Part shown: positions 1-5,987 of the stretch, in pieces | Layout of the letters: every line of letters begins with the position of its first letter | How positions within the stretch are numbered: the stretch's first letter is position 1 | NCBI GenBank assembly: GCA_047975025.1 | Contig: JBKECY010000047.1 | Span: 1 to 6,722 of the forward strand | Length of the DNA stretch: 6,722 nt | Direction: 5' to 3' | Origin: JBKECY01 sp047975025 | GTDB lineage: Bacteria > Bacillota > Clostridia > Lachnospirales > Lachnospiraceae | Made by a program: the position numbers and the translations under genes | Notes under the pieces: generated by a model | Databases searched by the model: none | What the model was told of the DNA's origin: nothing | Seen by the model: the letters and a program-made list of their open reading frames with translations, nothing else

Positions 1-28
1 AATGACTATAACACTTTGGTAAATTTAA

Positions 29-120
29 TGTTCAGACTGAACCGGAAACATGTTCAGAAAAAATCGGAATCAATGTTCAGCTGCTAGCGGAAAACGCGTT
101 CAGTTGAAGCGGAATTTGCA
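29..120. repeat. Tandem 22-23 bp repeats, probable terminus of an IS21-type insertion sequence
   Basis: Four direct units are visible. TGTTCAG (CGTTCAG in the last) starts at 29, 51, 74 and 97, and each copy is followed by CGGAA at 43, 65, 88 and 110. The period is 22-23 bp, about two helical turns, and the bases between the two cores vary. Arrays of this kind are known at the ends of IS21-family (istA/istB) elements, where they act as transposase binding sites. The last unit runs into TTGCA, whose CA at 119-120 would fit the CA terminus of that family, so the element would lie to the left of the window. No istA or istB coding sequence is visible. The family assignment is from memory of similar ends and the exact boundary is uncertain; it could also be a decayed solo end. 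Confidence 0.5.
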
Positions 121-425
121 GTTTCGCACATGATCGAATTATAATTTAGGAATGAATATGAAGAATAAAGTATATACTACATCTATATAAAAAGGCATAT
201 GTGTTGAGCCGGAGAATGAATGATTTGCAAATCACATCTATGATACTAGAGAATCATTCCAGAGAATATTTGTGCATTTTGTGCTGGAAAAGTGCCGGAA
301 AAAAGAGTATCATAAAATAATCTTGGTGAAAATGTAAGTATCTTTCTTTTTGAGAATATTTTACTAAAATCATCCTTGAAAAAAACTCGCCGATTCGGTA
401 TGCTTATCAAAAAGGAGGTAGTTGT
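121..425. other. Gene-free AT-rich leader upstream of the SDR gene
   Basis: No open reading frame with a ribosome binding site is seen on either strand in this 305-bp stretch. It contains a perfect 14-bp palindrome TGATTTGCAAATCA (221-234), an 8-bp inverted pair GAATGATT (218-225) / AATCATTC (252-259), and an 11-bp tandem repeat GTGCYGGAAAA (281-291 and 292-302) with one mismatch. No convincing pair of -35 and -10 boxes could be fixed, so the SDR promoter is unassigned. The stretch ends in the strong Shine-Dalgarno AAAGGAGG (411-418), 7 nt before the SDR start codon. Confidence 0.5.
221..234. promoter_or_regulatory. Perfect 14-bp palindrome, possible operator
   Basis: TGATTTG followed directly by CAAATCA gives an uninterrupted two-fold symmetric site in the leader of the SDR gene, about 190 bp before its start codon. 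Such a site could bind a dimeric repressor or activator. No regulator gene is adjacent, and a site this short and AT-rich could arise by chance. Confidence 0.25.
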
Positions 426-1184
426 ATGTTCAACTTAGAAAATAGAGTCGTGGTAGTTTCGGGGGCATCCTCAGGGTTAGGTGCACAGATGACAAGAGGA
501 TTTGCTGAGCAAGGGGCAGACCTTGTCATAATGGCCAGAAGAGTTGAAAAGTTAAATGAACTGGCTGATGAGATTAAAGGAATGGGCAGAAAATGTCTGG
601 TAATACAATGTGATGTTACCAATCCTGAAATCGTTGATCAGGCAGCAGAGACAGTAAAAAAGGAATTTGGCAAAGTTGACGTTCTTATAAATTGTGCCGG
701 TTCAGCTAAAAATGCCGGAGTTCTGGACATGACAAATGATGAATGGGATTTTACCATTTCCACTGATATGACAAGTGTATTTTATGTTACCAGAGCTTTT
801 GGAAATATTATGAAGGAACATAATTACGGTCGTATTATTAATATTGCCTCAATGTATGGTCTGGTTGGCAATACGGCAATCGATACGGTGGCATATCATG
901 CTTCGAAGGGTGGAGTTGTGAATTTCACGCGTGCGGTAGCGGCCGAGTTGGCGAAATACAATATTACATGTAATGCTATATGTCCGGGGTATTTTGAGAC
1001 TGAGCTGACGGCTGATACGCTTAAGACAGAGGCATTTTCCAGTTATATGAAGGCAACCGTACCTTTGGGGCGGTACGGTGCTTCCGGGGAGCTGAATGCC
1101 GGAGCTATTTTCCTGGCGAGTGATGAGGCCTCCTATGTGACAGGAGTAATTCTGCCGATTGATGGTGGATATACTTGCGTTTAA
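426..1184 (+). CDS. SDR-family NAD(P)-dependent oxidoreductase (gluconate 5-dehydrogenase / FabG-like)
   Basis: The 252-residue protein is a full-length classical short-chain dehydrogenase/reductase, a cytosolic enzyme that reversibly oxidises alcohols to ketones with NAD(P). The Rossmann glycine motif SGASSGLG is at residues 12-19, and Arg38-Arg39 after the second beta strand suggests NADP(H). Asp63 (CDV) contacts adenine, and NCAG (89-92) replaces the usual NNAG. The catalytic residues are Ser142, Tyr157 and Lys161 (YHASK), and CPG lies at 186-188. The tetrad Asn position, 28 residues before Ser142 as in E. coli FabG, is Asp114; this change also occurs in some gluconate 5-dehydrogenases. 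The start is fixed by AAAGGAGG at 411-418. The gene stands alone and is closed by its own terminator, so context gives no substrate. Closest resemblance is to sugar-acid or 3-oxoacyl reductases; substrate is unproven. Confidence 0.9.
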   Translation: MFNLENRVVVVSGASSGLGAQMTRGFAEQGADLVIMARRVEKLNELADEIKGMGRKCLVIQCDVTNPEIVDQAAETVKKEFGKVDVLINCAGSAKNAGVLDMTNDEWDFTISTDMTSVFYVTRAFGNIMKEHNYGRIINIASMYGLVGNTAIDTVAYHASKGGVVNFTRAVAAELAKYNITCNAICPGYFETELTADTLKTEAFSSYMKATVPLGRYGASGELNAGAIFLASDEASYVTGVILPIDGGYTCV

Positions 1185-1203
1185 AGAACTGAGATAAGCA
1201 GGG

Positions 1204-1243
1204 CGCTGTTAGGATTGTAACTGCAATCCTAACAGCGTTTTTT
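1204..1243 (+). terminator. Rho-independent terminator after the SDR gene
   Basis: A perfect 14-bp stem, CGCTGTTAGGATTG (1204-1217) with CAATCCTAACAGCG (1224-1237), encloses a 6-nt loop. Six T residues follow at 1238-1243. It lies 19 nt after the SDR stop codon and isolates that gene from the DUF4349 gene downstream. Confidence 0.93.
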
Positions 1244-1305
1244 ATATTATATTTCGAAAAAATTCAAAAAGAGGGCAGATTATTTTATGTCCTTCCAAGA
1301 ATGAA

Positions 1306-1316
1306 TATGATACAAT
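1306..1316 (+). promoter_or_regulatory. Possible -10 region for the DUF4349 gene
   Basis: Two overlapping -10-like hexamers, TATGAT (1306-1311) and TACAAT (1311-1316), lie about 40 bp before the start codon and downstream of the preceding terminator. No good -35 box is at the right distance (TGTCCT at 1288-1293 is weak). A promoter is expected here because the upstream gene is terminated, but the exact boxes are tentative. Confidence 0.35.
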
Positions 1317-1352
1317 AAAAGAAAAGTTATCATGGATTGGGAGGGGAAGACT

Positions 1353-2360
1353 ATGAGAAAAAAAGTTTTAGTGCGTGGTATAGTTCTGCTGATGATGCTG
1401 ATTTTAATAGGATGTGGAAATGCATCAAGTTCAACGCAGTACAGCTCTGAGGTGTCCCAAGACAGCTCGTATACGTCCGCGGCAGAGTCTGCTGCAGATA
1501 CCGGGAGCAAAACCGAGGAAAGTGCGGATGCTGAATCAGACATTGAGGTCGATCCGGTCAAGGCCCAGGATAAACTTGTGTATACTTGCGATATCTCATT
1601 GCAGACGTTGGAATATGACACAACAATCAAGAAGATTAACAGTCAGATACAGGCGTTTGACGGAATTCTTCAGTCACAATCTGAATCAGATTCTAATACC
1701 GACTGGTACATGTCGGGTACAACCTCTTCCTCATCAAGGAATGCCTACATTACAGTACGAATTCCTACGGACACATACGAAGAATTTCTGGAATCCATAG
1801 AAGGAAATGGAAAAGTAATTAATAAGAGCATTAATGTGGAAAATATAAGCAAGACCTATTATGATACGAAGTCCGTCATTGAGTCACTTAAAATCCAGGA
1901 AAAACGGCTGTTAGAGATGATGGAGCAAAGCACGAATATAGAAGACATGATTGCAGTGGAAGCAAGACTGACGGAAGTACAGATTCAGTTGAATCAGTAC
2001 AATACTGAACTTGCATCCATGGACACAGATGTTGAATATTCTACAATTAACATCAGTGTGGAGGAAGTTCTTGAATATAGTGTGGATGGGAAGCAGCAGA
2101 AGAATAATACTTTTATAGACCGGCTTAAGAATACAATAAGTGATTCCTGGAGTGGATTTTTAACATTTTTAGAGGTTCTGTTGTTCATCGTTATCAGACT
2201 GTTTCCTATTATTTTGTTCTTTGGTGTGGTTGCATTGCCTGTCGTTTGGTTTGTCAGAAAGAGAAAAAAGAAAAAAGCAGTTTCAGGCTCGGCGCAGACA
2301 GCAGCACAAAGTACACTTCAACCCAGTCTTGAGACAGAGTCAGAAGATGAAACAGAGTAA
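1353..2360 (+). CDS. DUF4349 domain lipoprotein with C-terminal membrane anchor
   Basis: The start is set at 1353 because GGGAGGGG (1339-1346) precedes it by 6 nt; an in-frame ATG 21 bp earlier lacks a site. The 335-residue product begins with a basic signal (MRKK), a hydrophobic stretch and the lipobox LIGC with the modifiable Cys21. A low-complexity Ser/Ala/Asp/Glu linker covers about 22-72. The DUF4349 domain follows from about 73 to 240 and includes a predicted coiled coil (163-225). A long hydrophobic segment (269-301) then leads into a basic stop-transfer run RKRKKKK and an acidic cytoplasmic tail. The protein would thus be held at the outer face of the membrane at both ends. The molecular function of DUF4349 proteins is not established. 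The gene appears monocistronic. Confidence 0.88.
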   Translation: MRKKVLVRGIVLLMMLILIGCGNASSSTQYSSEVSQDSSYTSAAESAADTGSKTEESADAESDIEVDPVKAQDKLVYTCDISLQTLEYDTTIKKINSQIQAFDGILQSQSESDSNTDWYMSGTTSSSSRNAYITVRIPTDTYEEFLESIEGNGKVINKSINVENISKTYYDTKSVIESLKIQEKRLLEMMEQSTNIEDMIAVEARLTEVQIQLNQYNTELASMDTDVEYSTINISVEEVLEYSVDGKQQKNNTFIDRLKNTISDSWSGFLTFLEVLLFIVIRLFPIILFFGVVALPVVWFVRKRKKKKAVSGSAQTAAQSTLQPSLETESEDETE

Positions 2361-2391
2361 TACATTCTTTTTATCTTTTTATCTTTTCTTC
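2361..2391 (+). other. Pyrimidine-rich spacer after the DUF4349 gene
   Basis: Nearly all bases between the DUF4349 stop codon and the next promoter are T or C, with two ATCTTTT-type repeats. There is no stem-loop, so no intrinsic terminator can be claimed here. Read-through from the lipoprotein gene into the MerR cluster is possible. Confidence 0.4.
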
Positions 2392-2422
2392 TTGACCTTC
2401 CCCTTGCGGGAAGCTGTATAAT
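2392..2422 (+). promoter_or_regulatory. MerR-type promoter and operator (19-bp spacer with central dyad)
   Basis: The -35 box TTGACC (2392-2397) and -10 box TATAAT (2417-2422) are separated by 19 bp, not 17. Inside the spacer is the dyad CTTCCC (2397-2402) / GGGAAG (2408-2413), with an additional A/T pair at 2395 and 2415. A stretched spacer carrying an inverted repeat is the hallmark of promoters that MerR-family activators untwist when they bind ligand. It lies directly upstream of a MerR gene, so autoregulation and control of the downstream genes are very likely. The transcription start should be near 2429. Confidence 0.87.
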
Positions 2423-2463
2423 GAGTCCATACTTAAGTAGAATAAGAGTAAGGAGGCATTAGA

Positions 2464-3273
2464 TTGTTAACAATTGGGAAATTCTCCAAGATAAGTAACG
2501 TTACGACAAAGGCGCTGAGGTATTATGATGAAATCGGATTAATCAGACCTGCGCATATTAATGTGGAAAACGGCTATCGCTATTATGATGTTGCTCAGCT
2601 TGAAACTATCTTGTTGATCAATAAGCTTAAAAGTTACTTTTTTTCACCGGCAGAAATTGCTGAGGTTCTAAAGCAGCGTCAGGAAGATACTGTACTATGG
2701 AAACTGTTAAAAGAAAAGAGGCAGAGTATTCAAGAAAAGCAGATGGAGTTAGACTATGTGTTAGACAGGATTGATTCTGACCTCAACAATATAGAAAGAG
2801 GTATTGATATTATGTCATATTTAGAGAAAATAGAAGCTAATTTAGTAGAAACAGAAGCGAGGAATATTGCATTCTTAAGAGACAAGTTCGGTATAGATGA
2901 ATTTGATAAGTACTTTACAAGGTTTTTTGAAAAGATTCAGGCTGAGAAATTTACAGTTTTGGGCGCCCCGATGGTAATCTATCATGATGAAGAATTCAAC
3001 CCGGCTTGCTCAGATATGGAAATTGCGATTCCAGTCGCGCAAGCAACTGAAGGCACCAGAACTCTTGACGGAGGTCTGTGTGTCATGGCAACGCATACAG
3101 GAGCATATAGTGAACTGTCAAGCGTTTATGCAAGACTTGTAGACTGGATTGAGAAGGAAGGATATAGTATCGTGAGTGCTCCTTACGAAATATATCAAAC
3201 AGATCCGGATACAACGGCTCCGGAGGATAATATTACGGAAGTGTATTTCCCGGTGAAAAAGAAAGAAGAATGA
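2464..3273 (+). CDS. MerR-family transcriptional regulator with GyrI-like effector domain (BmrR type)
   Basis: The start is TTG at 2464, placed 7 nt after AAGGAGG (2450-2456). The 269-residue protein has the MerR winged helix-turn-helix at about 3-70, with the family signatures TTKALRYYDEIGLI (14-27) and GYRYYD (37-42). A dimerisation helix covers about 80-113. A GyrI-like/BmrR-type small-molecule domain follows (about 125-264), recognisable by HTGAYSELSSVYARLVDWI (211-229) and by the end TEVYFPV (258-264). This domain type usually binds hydrophobic, often cationic, compounds. The protein should activate the 19-bp-spacer promoter at 2392-2422 and so its own cluster. The metal-binding cysteines of MerR/CueR-type metal sensors are absent. 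No efflux pump lies beside it, unlike bmrR or bltR loci. Confidence 0.92.
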   Translation: MLTIGKFSKISNVTTKALRYYDEIGLIRPAHINVENGYRYYDVAQLETILLINKLKSYFFSPAEIAEVLKQRQEDTVLWKLLKEKRQSIQEKQMELDYVLDRIDSDLNNIERGIDIMSYLEKIEANLVETEARNIAFLRDKFGIDEFDKYFTRFFEKIQAEKFTVLGAPMVIYHDEEFNPACSDMEIAIPVAQATEGTRTLDGGLCVMATHTGAYSELSSVYARLVDWIEKEGYSIVSAPYEIYQTDPDTTAPEDNITEVYFPVKKKEE

Positions 3274-3307
3274 CAGATAAATACAATTATTTTAGGAGAA
3301 TAAATTG

Positions 3308-3949
3308 ATGAAAGAACTACTCATTAGAACTGAGAGAGAAGAAGATTACAGGGCCGTTGAGCAGATGACACGTGATGCCTTCTGGAATATCTATATCCCC
3401 GGCTGTGTCGAGCATTATCTGGTACACAGCATGCGCGGACATGCGGACTTCATCTCGGAGCTGGCACTGGTGGCCGAAGTAAAGGGCCAGATAGTGGCAA
3501 ATATTATGTATACAAAAGCCAAATTAATTGATGAACAGCAGGTTGAAAAAGAGATACTGACATTTGGACCGCTTTGTGTTCACCCTGCATACCAGCGCCA
3601 AGGGATTGGCAAACAGTTGATGGCCTATTCTTTTGATAAAGCACTGGAGATGGGACTGGATGTTGTTGTGATTTTTGGCAATCCAGGAAACTATGTATCC
3701 AGTGGTTTTAAGAGCTGTAAAAAGTATAATGTCTGCATGGAAGATGATGTATTTCCAAGTGCTATGCTCGTCAGGGAATTACGTCCGGACTGCCTGGATG
3801 GCAGGCGATGGTACTATCATGACAGTCCTGTATTTGCGGTGGATGAGGCTGAGGCGTTAAAGTATGATGCACAATTTGAAGAAAAAGAGAAAAAATACCA
3901 GCACAGCCAGGAAGAATTTTACATTCACAGCCACTCTGTTATTCGGTAG
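3308..3949 (+). CDS. GNAT-family N-acetyltransferase (COG3153/YhbS-like)
   Basis: A 213-residue cytosolic acetyl-CoA-dependent acyltransferase. The core GNAT fold spans about 4-150. The acetyl-CoA pyrophosphate loop is QRQGIG (96-101) after beta strand 4 (FGPLCVHP, 86-93), and FGNPGNYVSSGF (123-134) marks the C-terminal part of the fold. A charged C-terminal extension (about 175-213) lies beyond the core. AGGAG (3294-3298) serves the ATG at 3308; a TTG directly before it at 3305 is in frame and also possible. The gene sits 34 bp behind the MerR gene with no terminator between, so it is probably co-transcribed and induced by the same ligand. Acetylation of a toxic compound is an attractive role but the substrate cannot be read from the sequence. 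Confidence 0.87.
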   Translation: MKELLIRTEREEDYRAVEQMTRDAFWNIYIPGCVEHYLVHSMRGHADFISELALVAEVKGQIVANIMYTKAKLIDEQQVEKEILTFGPLCVHPAYQRQGIGKQLMAYSFDKALEMGLDVVVIFGNPGNYVSSGFKSCKKYNVCMEDDVFPSAMLVRELRPDCLDGRRWYYHDSPVFAVDEAEALKYDAQFEEKEKKYQHSQEEFYIHSHSVIR

Positions 3950-3980
3950 AACGCTTCCAAGCAGCTGAAAGGACAGGTCT

Positions 3981-4514
3981 ATGTCAAAATATATTGCACT
4001 ATTACGAGGAATCAATGTAGGCGGCAAAAATAAAATTGCGATGCCGCAGCTAAAAGCTGTATTCGAAGAGAGTGGCTTTACAGAAGTATCCACCTATATT
4101 AACAGCGGTAATATCGTGTTTTGCAGTGTGCAGGACGACGAACTGTATATCCGAGAAGTCTGTGAAGCGGCTATTTTGTCGAAGTTCAATCTGCAGATAC
4201 CTGTGACAATCCTGTCAGTCAAAGACTTGGCGGAGGCAATGGAGCATGCGCCAGCGTGGTGGGGAACCGATCCGGCATCCAAGCACAATGCGATTTTCGT
4301 GATACCTCCGGCGACCTCGGAAGACATCATGGCACAGGTAGGGGAGGCGAAGCCGGAATATGAGCAGATCAGCAGCTTCGGAAGAGTGATTTTCTGGTCT
4401 GCACCCAGCAAGACATTTTCAAGAACGCGATGGTCAAAAATTGTAGGAACAGCAGCGTATCATAGCATTACCATTAGAAATGCTAATACGACTAAGAAAC
4501 TGCTGCAACTTTAG
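3981..4514 (+). CDS. DUF1697 domain protein
   Basis: The 177-residue protein matches DUF1697 over its whole length. It has the N-terminal signature LLRGINVGG (7-15), then MPQLK (21-25) and YINSGN (39-44), a Trp pair (93-94), and the C-terminal block SKIV...TIRNANTTKKL (152-174). The family is common as a single cytosolic domain in bacteria and has no settled biochemical function. The last block normally reads RNWNT; here Trp is replaced by Ala (Ala168). The Shine-Dalgarno GAAAGGA (3967-3973) lies 7 nt before the ATG. The gene starts 31 bp after the acetyltransferase and is probably in the MerR-controlled operon. Confidence 0.88.
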   Translation: MSKYIALLRGINVGGKNKIAMPQLKAVFEESGFTEVSTYINSGNIVFCSVQDDELYIREVCEAAILSKFNLQIPVTILSVKDLAEAMEHAPAWWGTDPASKHNAIFVIPPATSEDIMAQVGEAKPEYEQISSFGRVIFWSAPSKTFSRTRWSKIVGTAAYHSITIRNANTTKKLLQL

Positions 4515-4527
4515 AATGGGGGTAAAT

Positions 4528-5013
4528 GTGATAAAACTTTATATTAAGCAGCATGTGTTTTCGTGGTCGACCAGGTTTACCGTTAAGGATGAATCCGGAC
4601 GCGATGCATACTTTGTTGAGGGTGAACTGTTTTCATGGGGGAAAAAGCTTCATGTGTATAACGCAAATCAGGTCGAAGTAATCTATATACAGCAAAAACT
4701 GATGTCATGGTTACCTAAATATCATATTTTCATTCAGGGAACACAAGTTGCGGAGCTGGTCAAGGAGCTGACCTTTTTTAAACCACAGTATTCAGTTCAT
4801 GGGCTTGGATGGAACGTAGAAGGTGAATTTTGGGGGCATGAGTATACGGTTTCAAGAGGGAATGTGCCTGTTGTAACAATTGCAAAAGAGTGGTTTACAT
4901 GGGGAGATTCCTATGCCCTTTCCATAGCAAATGACCGAGATGTGCTTCCGGCGCTGGCAGTGGTGTTGGCGATTGACTGTGCGGTTGAGGAGGGACAGTC
5001 AACGACGTTGTAA
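4528..5013 (+). CDS. LURP-one-related (tubby-like fold) family protein
   Basis: The start is taken as GTG at 4528, preceded by GGGGGT (4518-4523). This gives MIKLYIKQHVFSW, the usual beginning of this family, and avoids overlap with the DUF1697 gene; an in-frame ATG at 4516 is possible. The 161-residue product is full length. It has the repeated strand pattern of the LURP-one/tubby-like barrel: DESGRDAYFVEGELFSWGKKLHV (21-43), IQQKLMSWLPKYHIFI (54-69), VKELTFFKPQY (78-88), LGWNVEGEFWGHEY (93-106) and the W-rich block KEWFTWGDSY (120-129). The C-terminal helix (139-153) would fill the barrel. Bacterial members have no proven function, though related folds bind phosphoinositides or act in scramblases. 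It ends the MerR-led cluster. Confidence 0.85.
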   Translation: MIKLYIKQHVFSWSTRFTVKDESGRDAYFVEGELFSWGKKLHVYNANQVEVIYIQQKLMSWLPKYHIFIQGTQVAELVKELTFFKPQYSVHGLGWNVEGEFWGHEYTVSRGNVPVVTIAKEWFTWGDSYALSIANDRDVLPALAVVLAIDCAVEEGQSTTL

Positions 5014-5035
5014 CAGAAGAATGTGTGCAACTAAT

Positions 5036-5069
5036 GCAATAAAACCGACTTACTAGTCGGTTTTATTGC
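5036..5069. terminator. Bidirectional intrinsic terminator between convergent genes
   Basis: A perfect 15-bp stem, GCAATAAAACCGACT (5036-5050) with AGTCGGTTTTATTGC (5055-5069), closes on a TACT loop. The GC-rich half of the stem is followed by TTTTATT on both strands, so it can stop the plus-strand MerR cluster and the minus-strand araC-type gene. It lies 22 bp after one stop codon and 6 bp from the other. Confidence 0.92.
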
Positions 5070-5075
5070 TGTATA

Positions 5076-5936
5076 TTAATCTCGAAATCCAGAAGAATCA
5101 AAATATTTACGAAATTGAGTAGGGGTAATAGACGCATTTGTCTTAAAAGAGCGTATGAAGTGCATTTCATGTGAAAATCCGCATGTAATAGCGATATGCG
5201 AAATCCCATAAGAAGTTTCGGCAAGTAAAAGCTTGGCGTATTTAATTCGAAGTCCAGTTAAATATTGGTGCGGTGGCATACCGGTTGTTTTTTTGAAAAG
5301 CTTAGAAAAATAAAAAGAGTTTAAAGATACGTAAGACGCAATATCTGGTACACTGATGTTTTCCTTGAAATGCTCCTGAATAAACTGACGCGCTTTTTGG
5401 ACAGAAGAAGACTCAAGACGTTTGTCTGATTCAGCTAAAACGCTCAAGATATCATGAATTGATACTGAACATTTATGGTCGTCCGGAGTGCCGGATTTCA
5501 ATTCGTCCAAAATTGAATTAAAGGTAAAATATAGTCCTGTTTTTTCTGAAAAACAAGTCCCGAATCTTGCCGAAAGCATATCAAAATATGCCTGAGAAGA
5601 ACAACCGTCAAAATGGAACCATTGGAAGGTGACAAGTGAATCCGCCCAATACCTGTGAGGCTTTTTACAGTCTAAAAGAACGACATCTCCAGTCTTAGCA
5701 GTAAATGTAGAATCAAGATAGTTGAAATGTAGATTTCCTTTAGTAATTCGTATAAGCAGAAAGACAGGATAATAGGGACGATTGATTTCGTAGTGCTCGT
5801 TGCAGGTGTATAAACCACCAAACAATACATAGTATAAATATTCTTTTGCAAAATTAGAGGGTGAATGAAAATAGATTCCTTCTTTATACGTGACGCCGCC
5901 ATGAGGCTGAGGTTTGACTTCTTGGTAAGGTGTCAT
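5076..5936 (-). CDS. AraC-family transcriptional regulator
   Basis: The 286-residue protein has an N-terminal cupin-like AraC ligand domain (about 15-165), with a core beta-barrel run near KGNLHFNYLDS (66-76) and TGDVVLLDCKKPHRYW (82-97). A C-terminal double helix-turn-helix follows (about 180-280). The first HTH is near ISVPDIASYVSLNSFYFSKLF (194-214) and the second near ISHIAITCGFSHEMHFIRSFK (245-265), closing with the family signature TPTQFRKY (271-278). Length and order are standard for regulators that sense a sugar or other small carbon source. The Shine-Dalgarno AAAGGAGT (complement of 5941-5948) is just upstream of the ATG at 5936. The gene diverges from the URO-D-family gene, its most likely target, and may also control itself through the palindrome at 5993-6016. 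The ligand is unknown. Confidence 0.92.
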   Translation of the reverse strand: MTPYQEVKPQPHGGVTYKEGIYFHSPSNFAKEYLYYVLFGGLYTCNEHYEINRPYYPVFLLIRITKGNLHFNYLDSTFTAKTGDVVLLDCKKPHRYWADSLVTFQWFHFDGCSSQAYFDMLSARFGTCFSEKTGLYFTFNSILDELKSGTPDDHKCSVSIHDILSVLAESDKRLESSSVQKARQFIQEHFKENISVPDIASYVSLNSFYFSKLFKKTTGMPPHQYLTGLRIKYAKLLLAETSYGISHIAITCGFSHEMHFIRSFKTNASITPTQFRKYFDSSGFRD

Positions 5937-5987
5937 ACATACTCCTTTCGTTAGTAGGATAACAACATAAAATGAATATTATTAGTA

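Noticed and set aside
29..120. CRISPR array
   Set aside because: The units are only 22-23 bp in total, with short variable parts of about 7-10 bp, so there is no repeat-plus-spacer arrangement and no cas gene.
121..425. Riboswitch or structured leader before the SDR gene
   Set aside because: Only short palindromes are seen; there is no conserved aptamer motif and no terminator/antiterminator pair before the start codon.
407..622. Minus-strand 71-codon open frame
   Set aside because: It lies opposite the start of the SDR gene, has no ribosome binding site and shows no recognisable domain.
1280..1630. Minus-strand 116-codon open frame
   Set aside because: It is antisense to the DUF4349 signal peptide and Ser-rich linker; its Ser/Val-rich composition mirrors that repeat-like coding.
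1414..1800. Plus-strand 128-codon open frame inside the DUF4349 gene
   Set aside because: It is another frame of a confidently assigned gene, with Arg/Gln-rich composition and no start signal.
2221..2421. Plus-strand 66-codon frame across the end of the DUF4349 gene
   Set aside because: It runs through the MerR promoter, has no Shine-Dalgarno, and its tail is only the translated pyrimidine tract.
3857..4411. Two minus-strand open frames opposite the DUF1697 gene and the end of the acetyltransferase gene
   Set aside because: They are shadows of conserved plus-strand genes, without ribosome binding sites or family resemblance.
4480..4527. Longer N-terminus for the LURP-one-related protein (start at 4480)
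   Set aside because: It would overlap the DUF1697 gene by 35 bp and add a Cys/Arg-rich segment unlike the family; GTG 4528 with GGGGGT upstream fits better.
5672..5902. Minus-strand 76-codon frame inside the araC-type gene
   Set aside because: It is an alternate frame of the cupin domain coding sequence with no start signal.
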